Below, piece after piece: positions 24,585-32,289 of a stretch of DNA of 64,000 bases. Position numbers and translations under genes: made by a program. Every line of letters begins with the position of its first letter. Positions within the stretch are counted from its first letter, which is position 1. Under the pieces are notes generated by a model, which was given only the letters and a program-made list of their open reading frames with translations, made no database searches and had not been told where the DNA came from. The stretch comes from DAINPP01 sp963667315 (lineage in GTDB: Bacteria > Thermotogota > Thermotogae > MWEM01): the NCBI GenBank assembly GCA_963667315.1, contig OY763325.1, positions 3,844,001 through 3,908,000 on the forward strand, written 5' to 3'.

Positions 24585-25586
24585 ATGAATCTTGATCCAA
24601 AAGACAGACTGGATATTGAAATCAAAAAGCTGTTTGAAGATGAACGTGTAAATCTGTACCGATACCGATCCGTAGAAAATGATGGGGTGACCGTTTTTGT
24701 CCAGGTGGACAGTGAAGAAAACAAAGAGAGAGTTTTAACGTGTCTCGAAAACTTTCCGGAAATAAAAAAGCGTATCGTTACGGTGCTTTCCGATTCGATT
24801 CCCGAAGAATTTTCATTTGCTCAGGTCACGATTCCGGTTCTCGATTTCCGGAAAGATCCCAGATTCAGAAGTGAAAGGGTCAGACAGCTTATATTTGGTG
24901 AATGGTGTCAAATTCTCGAATTGGGGACAACTTATTCCCTGGTAAAGGACTTGAATCACGGTTATGTAGGATTTGTCAACAACAATGGATTGTCCTTTTG
25001 TGATGAAACGAGCATGAAAGCTATCTGTATGCATAACAGACAGCTTGTACAGACGAGATTTGCATTACTTGAAAGCGTTGAAGATATTAACAGGTCTTTC
25101 TGGGTTTCGATGGGTTCAACCATTTATTCCGATACATGCTCTGATGAGAATAAATTCTTTAAAACTGCCGGTGGCGAATTTGAGATCGTAGAAGGATGCT
25201 ATGATGATGTTCAAAGGGATAAAACACATCTTGCGAAATACATAAGAGAGTTTATGGGAACACCATATCTCTGGGGAGGCTCATCAGTCTTTGGAACGGA
25301 TTGTTCGGGTCTGGTAGGCAGGCTTTATAATCTTCTCGGTGTTGTCATTCCGAGAGATGCCAATCAGCAGGAAAAAGCACTTGAAGCTATAAATCCTGAG
25401 GAGAGGGTGTTTGGAGATTTGATCTATTTTCCGGGACATGTCGGGATGTATATCGGAGAGGATATGATGCTGCATTCCAATGTGTATCATGGGGGTGTGA
25501 GTGTTGACAGGTTATTTGATCCCAATACTGCTTACGGAAAGGAATTGAAGGAAAAAATGACCTCTGTCAGAAGAGTCAGGTTGTAA
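24585..25586 (+). CDS. NlpC/P60 family cell-wall peptidase, YkfC-like
   Basis: The 333-residue protein ends in an NlpC/P60 cysteine peptidase domain: nucleophile in FGTDCSGLVGRLY near 240, histidine in FPGHVGMYIG near 288 and a further polar residue in LHSNVYHGG near 305. The region before it (about residues 80-190) resembles the paired SH3-like domains of YkfC-type gamma-D-glutamyl-diaminopimelate peptidases. There is no signal peptide, so it may recycle murein peptides in the cytoplasm, as YkfC does. ATG 24585 follows GGGGAG. An amidohydrolase starts 2 bp after its stop, so the two are co-transcribed. Confidence 0.85.
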   Translation: MNLDPKDRLDIEIKKLFEDERVNLYRYRSVENDGVTVFVQVDSEENKERVLTCLENFPEIKKRIVTVLSDSIPEEFSFAQVTIPVLDFRKDPRFRSERVRQLIFGEWCQILELGTTYSLVKDLNHGYVGFVNNNGLSFCDETSMKAICMHNRQLVQTRFALLESVEDINRSFWVSMGSTIYSDTCSDENKFFKTAGGEFEIVEGCYDDVQRDKTHLAKYIREFMGTPYLWGGSSVFGTDCSGLVGRLYNLLGVVIPRDANQQEKALEAINPEERVFGDLIYFPGHVGMYIGEDMMLHSNVYHGGVSVDRLFDPNTAYGKELKEKMTSVRRVRL

Positions 25587-25588
25587 GT

Positions 25589-26368
25589 ATGCTCATCGAT
25601 ACACATGTACATATTGGAAAAACACCTGATTTTGATATGCCGGCCGAAATCCTTTTAAGTTCGATGGCGCATTATTGTATCCGTAAAGGATGGGTTTCTT
25701 CAGCCGAATGTGTGGAATTCGATCATTCCGGTAACCGGTTTTCTGGAACGGGTGATGAATTATCTGTGAACAGAGCCGTTTTAGACCTCATCAAAGATAA
25801 TCCCCATGTCTTAAAGGGTCTCTATTGGATAAAACCTCATTTTGAAGCATTTGATGAAAATAAAGCCCGATTTCTTAATCAAAACAGAGACTGCTTTATC
25901 GGTTTGAAGATTCATCCTTTTTACTCGAAAATTCGTGTTACCGATGACCGGTTGACGGAATATTTCAGATTTGCCGATGAAAATTCTCTTGTAGTCGCCG
26001 TTCATACAGCTTCCGATGAGTATTCTGATCCGTTGTATGTGTTTAAAATCGCGAAAAAATATCCCAAAATAAACTTTATCCTTGTACACATGGGATTAAA
26101 CACGGATAATCGGGATTCTATAAAATACATTATGAATGCTGATAATCTGTATGGAGATACGACATGGGTCGATCTTGAAACGATACAGAATGCAATTGGG
26201 CTATGTGGAAAAGAAAAATTCGTTTTCGGAACGGATTCTCCGGTGACCGGTTATAAAAATTATGAGAAATATACAGCTTTTTTTGATTATTTTAAAAATG
26301 ACAGTGTAGAAGCAGATTTCCTTTCGCATAATAATGCGGTCAGGCTGGAAAAAGGGTGTTGGAGGTGA
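25589..26368 (+). CDS. Amidohydrolase-superfamily TIM-barrel hydrolase
   Basis: This 259-residue protein begins MLIDTHVHIG, the first metal-binding HxH of the amidohydrolase_2 type, followed by GLKIHPFYS near 110, VHTAS near 137, FILVHMGL near 160 and FGTDSPV near 215 (the catalytic aspartate). These place it with small metal-dependent hydrolases or decarboxylases of the ACMSD/TatD-like group. The substrate is unknown. It lies 2 bp after a murein-peptide hydrolase, so a role in peptide or amide turnover is possible, but this is only inference. The next gene starts six bases after its stop. Confidence 0.82.
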   Translation: MLIDTHVHIGKTPDFDMPAEILLSSMAHYCIRKGWVSSAECVEFDHSGNRFSGTGDELSVNRAVLDLIKDNPHVLKGLYWIKPHFEAFDENKARFLNQNRDCFIGLKIHPFYSKIRVTDDRLTEYFRFADENSLVVAVHTASDEYSDPLYVFKIAKKYPKINFILVHMGLNTDNRDSIKYIMNADNLYGDTTWVDLETIQNAIGLCGKEKFVFGTDSPVTGYKNYEKYTAFFDYFKNDSVEADFLSHNNAVRLEKGCWR

Positions 26369-26373
26369 CCAAG

Positions 26374-26958
26374 ATGCGTAAAATAACGGTGGTTGATTAT
26401 GATCCTGAATGGGGCATTGCTTTTAAGGCATTTAAGACCTATTATCAAAATCTTTTTCAGGGGATTAAGTGTGATATCCTCCATGTTGGAAGTACTTCGG
26501 TTGAAGGACTTGCGGCGAAACCGATCATTGATATGGATATCGTTGTAAACAATGAAGCTGCTAAAAAAAGGATTATCCAAAAACTTGAATCGGTAGGTTA
26601 CACGCATCAGGGTGATTTGGGAATTAAAGGCAGGGAAGCTTTTTCAAGGGAATCGGAGATTGTGCCGTATACGGACGAAAAACGTGTTTGGATGGAACAT
26701 CATCTGTATTGCTGTCTTGAAGGGATTGAAAGTCTTGAAAATCATCTTAGGCTTCAGAAATGGCTCAGGAACCATCCCGATGATGTGAAGGCTTATTCCG
26801 ATTTGAAAAAAAGACTCGCCCAAAAATATGGAGATGATATTGATTCTTATGTGGAAGATAAAACGGCTTTTATCGTGAGCTGCCTTAAAAAGTCTGGTAT
26901 GACAACGGCTGCACTTGATGCTATTAGCCTTCAAAATAAAAAGAAAGCATCAGATTGA
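26374..26958 (+). CDS. GrpB family protein (UPF0157 nucleotidyltransferase fold)
   Basis: The 194-residue protein has the GrpB/UPF0157 hallmarks: VVDYDPEWGIAF near residue 6, HVGSTSVEGLAAKPIIDMDIVV near 40 (the GS...DxD nucleotidyltransferase-like core), and HHLYCC near 110, followed by the conserved helix LRNHPDDVKAYSDLKKRLA. The biochemical role of the family is not established; the fold suggests nucleotidyl transfer. ATG 26374 follows GGAGGTGA, which overlaps the stop of the amidohydrolase gene. It ends the NlpC-amidohydrolase-GrpB operon. Confidence 0.9.
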   Translation: MRKITVVDYDPEWGIAFKAFKTYYQNLFQGIKCDILHVGSTSVEGLAAKPIIDMDIVVNNEAAKKRIIQKLESVGYTHQGDLGIKGREAFSRESEIVPYTDEKRVWMEHHLYCCLEGIESLENHLRLQKWLRNHPDDVKAYSDLKKRLAQKYGDDIDSYVEDKTAFIVSCLKKSGMTTAALDAISLQNKKKASD

Positions 26959-27006
26959 AAGCCTTGACAACCTGTTGACAATAAAGGAATTAAATACTTG
27001 CGGTAT

Positions 27007-27040
27007 AAAAAAAGGAGTTTCTTTGAAATTCCTTTTTTTT
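27007..27040 (+). terminator. Terminator after the GrpB-family gene
   Basis: A-rich AAAAAAAGGA pairs with TCCTTTTTTT, with an inner TTTC/GAAA pairing and a TTT loop; the run of eight T residues completes a standard terminator. Confidence 0.8.
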
Positions 27041-27062
27041 ATAGAGATTTCCACGAAGCCTC

Positions 27063-27099
27063 ACTTATCATTTCTTCATATAAATAAAAAATGATAAGT
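27063..27099. repeat. 11-bp perfect inverted repeat upstream of the HD-GYP gene
   Basis: ACTTATCATTT (27063-27073) and AAATGATAAGT (27089-27099) flank a 15-base AT-rich spacer, 87 bp before the HD-GYP start codon. There is no T-run after it, so it is more likely an operator or a 5' leader stem than a terminator. The rest of the 26959-27185 gap holds the terminator and AT-rich DNA. Confidence 0.6.
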
Positions 27100-27185
27100 A
27101 AAGAGTTATGTTAATATAAAAATACTCTAAAACAGTCAGATGTGAAAGAGCCATTTTGTATTTTGTTATGTGAGGAATGTGAAAG

Positions 27186-29045
27186 TTGAAAAAAGTTTGT
27201 ATGATAATAATGATTTTTATTATAAACCTCTCTGCTTTTTGCAATACAGCGCAATTTACGGAAACGGACGTTCCGCTTCATGAGATTAAAGCCGTTGCCG
27301 AAACGTTATCTGAAGAATCGATCAAGCGTTATAATCAAAATTCAATATCCGTGACGGAGTTTGTGTCGATGCTTGTCACCCTTATCGGAATCTTTTCAGT
27401 ATTCATCGTCATTTTTATTCTGATTCAGAGAAAGGAAATGCGTAAGAAAAATGAAATGATTCAATTGATTGATAACAAGAATAAACAGATACAAAATATC
27501 ATCGACAACGTTCCGGCTATGGTGAGTATTAAGACTGGAAGGGGCAAATACCTGTTCACCAATGAAAAAAATGCGAGATTTTTCGGGGTTCGAGCGTCAG
27601 GTATGAAAAACCGGTATATGAATGAGTTCTATCACATAGATAAAGAGAATTTTTTAGCGTTGGAGAAGATGGACAGGCGTGTTCTTGAAACGGGGAAAGA
27701 TGTCGTCAAAGAAATATTGATCAATGATTATTGGGGGAACCCTCATACGTTAAAAATTACCAAGACATTATTCATGTACGATGAAGATGAAAATTCACGA
27801 GTCGTCCTGACATCAGCATCTGATGTTTCGGAACTGAAGGCAAAGAATTTTGAAATTCAATCGAGTTATGAACAGATCAAAGCCATCAGTGATGAATTGG
27901 CAGCCTCTTATAAGGCGAATGAAGCGTTGTTAGAAAAGATTGAAAAACTTGCCAGTATCAGTTTTTTTCAATTTCACGATAAAGATGTCCTTTTGAAAAA
28001 TTTTTTTAATCGTCTCAATGAATTTATTCCTGAATTTGAAAAAGGAGTACTTGTCACCAGAAAAGATGATAAAGCCGTTTTTCTTGATTCAAAAGGCTAT
28101 GATAACGAGTTGCTAAACCGTTTTGAATTTCATGATGAATTTTTTCTTGATGTTGAAAAACCGGAAATATTTGACAATATTCTGAATTTGACTGAAAAGT
28201 GCGGTCGTTCTTTTCGAAGGGATGCGGTTGATCAAGTTTTCGGAAATGTGAGAAAATCTCTGTTAATTCCGATAAGGAGTGAAAAGATGCATTATGGCAA
28301 TATTTCAGTTGATATTGAAGATGAAAATAAGGAGTTTTCCATTGAGTCACGGCGATTTGCAGCCTTTTTCAGCAATTTGATCGGCTTGTATCTGCAAATT
28401 GATGAAAATAAATCTCTGTTAAACGAATCTTATATGAACTTCAGCACGAGACTGGCTTATATTGCAGAAGCTTATGATGAGGTAACCGGAAATCATATTG
28501 ATCGAGTGGGTGAATTATCGTATTATATTGCTTTGAAAATGGGGCTTTCTCCTAACAAGGTACATGAAATAAAAAATTTCGCACCCCTTCACGATATTGG
28601 AAAGATATTGGTTCCGAAATCAATTTTAACCAAGAAAGAAAAATTGTCCGATGAAGAATGGTCAAAGATGAAAAAGCATACCCTTTACGGTAAAAAATTG
28701 CTTGGTGACGATGGTTATTTCAAAACAGCATTGAATATAGCACTTTATCATCATGAAAGATATGATGGGTCCGGGTATCCCTACGGCATAAAAGGAGAAG
28801 ATATCCCGATTGAAGCGGCGATTGTTTCCATCGTTGATGTTTACGATGCCTTGCGGTCGGAAAGACCTTATAAGGGTGCTTATAGCCATGAAAAATCACT
28901 TTCGATTCTGAAAGGGCAAGAAAAAAGAACGCAACCGTCTCATTTTAATCCCGTCGTCTTCAACTGCTTTTTTGAGAACAATGTTGAAATCTCTGAATTG
29001 TGGGACAGGATCTCCAATACCAATAAAAAAAAGCAGTTTGTCTAA
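27186..29045 (+). CDS. Membrane PAS/HD-GYP domain phosphodiesterase
   Basis: The 619-residue protein starts with a signal-like helix (1-20), a short outside segment and a membrane helix near 58-80, then a PAS domain (about 105-215), a coiled coil (220-255), a GAF-like region (255-400) and an HD-GYP domain (410-600). The HD-GYP core is intact: NHIDRVGELS, HDIGK near 467, and HHERYDGSGYP near 521. Such enzymes hydrolyse cyclic di-GMP, so this is probably a sensor that lowers c-di-GMP. The end motif reads SHFNPVVF in place of the usual HFDP. TTG 27186 follows GAGGAATG at slightly long spacing. Confidence 0.92.
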   Translation: MKKVCMIIMIFIINLSAFCNTAQFTETDVPLHEIKAVAETLSEESIKRYNQNSISVTEFVSMLVTLIGIFSVFIVIFILIQRKEMRKKNEMIQLIDNKNKQIQNIIDNVPAMVSIKTGRGKYLFTNEKNARFFGVRASGMKNRYMNEFYHIDKENFLALEKMDRRVLETGKDVVKEILINDYWGNPHTLKITKTLFMYDEDENSRVVLTSASDVSELKAKNFEIQSSYEQIKAISDELAASYKANEALLEKIEKLASISFFQFHDKDVLLKNFFNRLNEFIPEFEKGVLVTRKDDKAVFLDSKGYDNELLNRFEFHDEFFLDVEKPEIFDNILNLTEKCGRSFRRDAVDQVFGNVRKSLLIPIRSEKMHYGNISVDIEDENKEFSIESRRFAAFFSNLIGLYLQIDENKSLLNESYMNFSTRLAYIAEAYDEVTGNHIDRVGELSYYIALKMGLSPNKVHEIKNFAPLHDIGKILVPKSILTKKEKLSDEEWSKMKKHTLYGKKLLGDDGYFKTALNIALYHHERYDGSGYPYGIKGEDIPIEAAIVSIVDVYDALRSERPYKGAYSHEKSLSILKGQEKRTQPSHFNPVVFNCFFENNVEISELWDRISNTNKKKQFV

Positions 29046-29059
29046 ACAAACTGCTTTTT
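29028..29059. terminator. Bidirectional terminator spanning the HD-GYP stop codon
   Basis: AAAAAGCAGTTTGT (29028-29041) pairs with ACAAACTGCTTTTT (29046-29059) around CTAA; the stop codon TAA lies in the loop. It serves the convergent HD-GYP and HU genes. Confidence 0.9.
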
Positions 29060-29078
29060 CTCAATAAATAAAAATATC

Positions 29079-29351
29079 TTATTTTACTTTTTCTTTCAAT
29101 TCTTTACCGGGAACAAATTTTGGCACTCTCTTTTTGGGAATGTCGATTTCTTCCTTTGTCTGTGGATTGATACCCTTTCTTGCTTCGTTGATCTTTGTCT
29201 TAAATGTTCCGAAACCGACAAGTTTAACTTCGTTTCCCTCGGAAAGTTCCTCACTTACTGTCTTAAGGAATTCGTTCAGGAAACTTTCTGACTGTTTCTG
29301 TGATGTGCTTGTTGCTTCTGCAAGTGCTTTAACGAGTTGAAGTTTATTCAT
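29079..29351 (-). CDS. hup: DNA-binding protein HU
   Basis: The 90-residue protein is a typical HU: NKLQLVKALAEATSTSQKQS at the start, VKLVGFGTFKTKINEARKGINPQTKEEIDIP through the beta-arm with the intercalating proline in GINPQT, and KFVPGKELKEKVK at the end. As a homodimer it bends and compacts DNA. It has a GGAGGG ribosome site before the ATG and its own gene unit, ending at the shared terminator. On the minus strand TACAAT about 40 bp upstream may be the -10 element. Confidence 0.96.
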   Translation of the reverse strand: MNKLQLVKALAEATSTSQKQSESFLNEFLKTVSEELSEGNEVKLVGFGTFKTKINEARKGINPQTKEEIDIPKKRVPKFVPGKELKEKVK

Positions 29352-29502
29352 AATACACCCTCCAAAAAATATATATTAGTTTGTTTCATTGTACACCATT
29401 TCAGGTAATACCCGTGATTATACCATTATATTTGAAAAAGAGGCAATATTTAATTAGTTTAAAAATTAGTCATCGTTATTTTGCTATTTGCTAACACATT
29501 AC

Positions 29503-29532
29503 TTGCCTTAGCCTGGCTTAATAAGGTACAAT
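29503..29532 (+). promoter_or_regulatory. Probable promoter of the cation exporter-adenine deaminase unit
   Basis: TTGCCT (29503-29508) and TACAAT (29527-29532) are 18 bp apart, 36 bp before the start codon. Confidence 0.45.
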
Positions 29533-29567
29533 TGATAAATTAAAACTAATTACCGGGAGGAGAAATA

Positions 29568-30491
29568 TTGAACAGGATACAAAACATAAAAAGGGCGTCG
29601 TGGGTTGGACTTATAGGGAACTCTATCTTGGCTTTTCTTAAAATATTTTTTGGGATGTTAACGGGAAGTTTCGCCGTCATTGGGGATGGTATCGACAGTA
29701 CAACTGATATTCTGACATCTTTCCTTACGCTTTGGGTGACAAAGATTATCGACAAACCCCCTGATGAAGAACACCCTTACGGGCACGGGCGTGCGGAAAC
29801 AATTGCAACGAGTATCCTGGCATTTATCGTTTTCTATGCAGGGGTTCAGCTGATCATTACATCGGTCCAGAAGATATTTTCAGGAGAAGTTTCGCAGATT
29901 CCGTCCGCTCCGGCTATATATGTAACGCTTTTTTCTATCGTAGTCAAGATCTTTCTTGCCTGGTATAAATACAAAATCGGTAAGGCGGAAAAAAGTTCCA
30001 TGTTAATAGCCGATGCAAAGAATATGAGAAATGATGTTTTTCTTTCCTCAAGTGTGTTGGTTGGACTTATCTTTACTTATGTGCTGAATCTGGCTGTTAT
30101 AGATAAGATCATCGCCTTATTCCTGGGGATCTGGATCATAAAAGTTGCGATTGAGATATTCTACGAAGAGAATCATGAATTGATGGAGGGAATTGAAGAT
30201 ACCTCCGTTTACAAGGAGCTATTTCAGGCTGTTATTCTTGTTGAAGGAGCCCATAATCCGCATAAGGCGAGAATAAGGAAAATTGGTGCCTTTATTATCA
30301 TCGATCTTGATATCGAAGTGGAAGGGAATCTGACGGTTTACGAGAGTCATGAGATCGCCAAACGGGTTGAAAACAGTATTCGTTCACATATGGAAAACGT
30401 TTATGATGTCTTGATTCATGTAGAACCATTGGGGAATGTGGAAGAGGATGAAAAATACGGCGTTAGTTTGAAAAAGCAGAAAGAAAAATAG
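29568..30491 (+). CDS. Cation diffusion facilitator, possibly manganese type
   Basis: The 307-residue protein has six membrane helices and a C-terminal cytoplasmic domain. Site A residues appear as DGIDSTTD in helix 2 and DAKNMRNDVFLSS in helix 5, and HPYGHGRAE follows helix 2. The NxxxD in helix 5, in place of the HxxxD of zinc and iron transporters, resembles manganese-type CDF proteins, so it may export Mn2+ in exchange for protons. The C-terminal domain contains the AHNPHKARIRKIG and VLIHVEPLG segments. TTG 29568 follows GGGAGGAG. Adenine deaminase, a Mn/Fe-dependent enzyme, starts 10 bp after the stop. Confidence 0.88.
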   Translation: MNRIQNIKRASWVGLIGNSILAFLKIFFGMLTGSFAVIGDGIDSTTDILTSFLTLWVTKIIDKPPDEEHPYGHGRAETIATSILAFIVFYAGVQLIITSVQKIFSGEVSQIPSAPAIYVTLFSIVVKIFLAWYKYKIGKAEKSSMLIADAKNMRNDVFLSSSVLVGLIFTYVLNLAVIDKIIALFLGIWIIKVAIEIFYEENHELMEGIEDTSVYKELFQAVILVEGAHNPHKARIRKIGAFIIIDLDIEVEGNLTVYESHEIAKRVENSIRSHMENVYDVLIHVEPLGNVEEDEKYGVSLKKQKEK

Positions 30492-30501
30492 GAGGGATTA
30501 G

Positions 30502-32229
30502 ATGAGAGCGATTGAGATTATCCCGGTAGCAAGGGGTGAAGTTCCGGCGGATTTACTGATAAAAAATGCCAGGGTTGTTAACGTGTTTTCCGGTGATATC
30601 AAAAAGACTAATGTTGCAATCTACAGAAAGCGGATTGCGGGAGTCGGGGATTATGATCAGGGGAAAGAGATCATTGATCTGGAAGGGAAGTACCTCGTTC
30701 CCGGTTTGATAAATGCACATCTCCATATCGAAAGCAGTATGCTGGAGCCGAGAGAGTTTGCCCGGGCTGTCCTGGCAAGGGGAACGACAACGGTCATAGC
30801 GGATCCGCATGAGATCGCCAACGTTATGGGGCTTGAAGGCGTTCAGTTTTTCCTGAACTATACGGAGGGAATTCCTTTGAATATCTATTTTATGCTGCCT
30901 TCCTGTGTTCCGGCAACGGGTATGGAAACGAACGGTGCCGATGTGAAGGTGATGGATATGATCGGTTTCATCGAAAAGCATCCACGAGTACTCGGTTTGG
31001 GAGAGGTGATGAACTATCCCGGTATTCTGAATAAAGATGAAAATCTTCTAACGATGATTGAGCTTTTCCGGCACAAGTACAAGAAAATCGATGGACATGC
31101 CCCCGGATTATCCGGCAAGGATCTCAACGCCTATGCGGCGGCTTTTATCAAATCAGATCATGAAAGCACAACCGCCGAGGAGGCGTATGAAAAATTGTCC
31201 TGCGGGATGCAGGTTCTGATGAGATATGGGAGTGGCGAAAGGGATCTGGAAAATCTTTTACCGATCGTGAACGATAAAACACAACCTTATTTGTCGTTCT
31301 GCTCAGATGATAAACATGCGGAGGATATTCTGAAAGGGGATGTGGATGAGATGATTCGCATCAGTGTGAGAAATGGAGTTGATCCCATTACCGCTATTCG
31401 AATCGCCTCAATCAATACCGCAAGACATTACGGGCTCAGGAGTATGGGGGCTATCGCGCCGGGATACAAGGCAGATATGGTCGTCACATCTGATCTGAAA
31501 GATTTTTATCCGGAAATGGTCATAAAGGATTCGAAAATAGTCGCTGAAAATGGTGATTGTGTCGCTCATTTCCCCCCGGCATTTGTGAATTTCAGACACG
31601 TGCAGAATACGGTTAAATGTCCGCTTTATGAGGCGGATGATTTTATGATGAAGGTCGAGAAAGACAAGGTTAAAATAAGAGGGATGAAGATTTTCAGTGA
31701 ATCTATTCTGACAAAAGAAGTGTTTGCCGAAGTCAATATTATCGACGGTGAACCGGATCTGTCCAATATAGACTTTGCCAAAGTGGCGGTTGTCAACAGG
31801 TATACGGAGGAGAAACAGTATGCCATGGCGTTTGTTTCAGGACTTGGAATAAAAGATGGTGCGCTGGCGATTTCAGTGGGACATGATTCTCACAACATTT
31901 CCGTCACCGGAAAGAATGAACGGGACATGGCGTGTGCCTTGAACGATGTCATCCGTAATAACGGTGGGATGTCAATTGCGTTGAACGGAAAGATAATTGC
32001 TTCCCTGCCATTGTCGATCGCCGGATTGATGTCCTCGGAGCCGCTTGAAACCGTTGTCGAGAAGAAGCTGGAACTTGAAAGAGCTGCACGGGAAGAATTG
32101 GGATGTGTGTTGGATAACCCCTTTATGGCCCTGTCCTTTATACAGCTTGAAGTGATTCCCGAATTAAAGATAACGAACCTTGGATTGATCGATACCAGAA
32201 CGTTTAAATTTGTCGATCCCATTTTTTGA
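30502..32229 (+). CDS. ade: Adenine deaminase
   Basis: This 575-residue enzyme matches bacterial Ade across its length: NAHLHIESSMLEPREFARAVL near 72 (metal HxH and bridging glutamate), ADPHEIANVMG near 100, PSCVPAT near 132, GLGEVMNYPG near 160, DGHAPGLSG near 195, SFCSDDKH near 265 (catalytic aspartate), and a C-terminal domain with GHDSHN and NGGMSIA. It deaminates adenine to hypoxanthine for purine salvage, with Mn or Fe in the active site. GGAGGG precedes the ATG. It shares the operon of a probable manganese-type exporter; whether that reflects a metal link is not known. Confidence 0.95.
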   Translation: MRAIEIIPVARGEVPADLLIKNARVVNVFSGDIKKTNVAIYRKRIAGVGDYDQGKEIIDLEGKYLVPGLINAHLHIESSMLEPREFARAVLARGTTTVIADPHEIANVMGLEGVQFFLNYTEGIPLNIYFMLPSCVPATGMETNGADVKVMDMIGFIEKHPRVLGLGEVMNYPGILNKDENLLTMIELFRHKYKKIDGHAPGLSGKDLNAYAAAFIKSDHESTTAEEAYEKLSCGMQVLMRYGSGERDLENLLPIVNDKTQPYLSFCSDDKHAEDILKGDVDEMIRISVRNGVDPITAIRIASINTARHYGLRSMGAIAPGYKADMVVTSDLKDFYPEMVIKDSKIVAENGDCVAHFPPAFVNFRHVQNTVKCPLYEADDFMMKVEKDKVKIRGMKIFSESILTKEVFAEVNIIDGEPDLSNIDFAKVAVVNRYTEEKQYAMAFVSGLGIKDGALAISVGHDSHNISVTGKNERDMACALNDVIRNNGGMSIALNGKIIASLPLSIAGLMSSEPLETVVEKKLELERAAREELGCVLDNPFMALSFIQLEVIPELKITNLGLIDTRTFKFVDPIF

Positions 32230-32230
32230 A

Positions 32231-32244
32231 TGTAACGTGTTTCA
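32231..32244. promoter_or_regulatory. LacI-type operator ahead of beta-mannosidase
   Basis: TGTAACGTGTTTCA is a near-palindrome of the form TGWAAC-NN-GTTTCA and differs by one base in the centre from the site at 35016-35029 upstream of the transporter genes. Confidence 0.6.
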
Positions 32245-32289
32245 TGATTAAATACCATCAGATCATTAAAACTGCAAAGGGGTATCTGT

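Noticed and set aside
26964..26980. Two TTGACA hexamers as promoter -35 elements
   Set aside because: No -10 element lies at an acceptable distance from either, and they precede a terminator rather than a gene.
27063..27099. Inverted repeat as a CRISPR repeat or terminator
   Set aside because: Only one copy is present with no spacers, and no T-run follows it.
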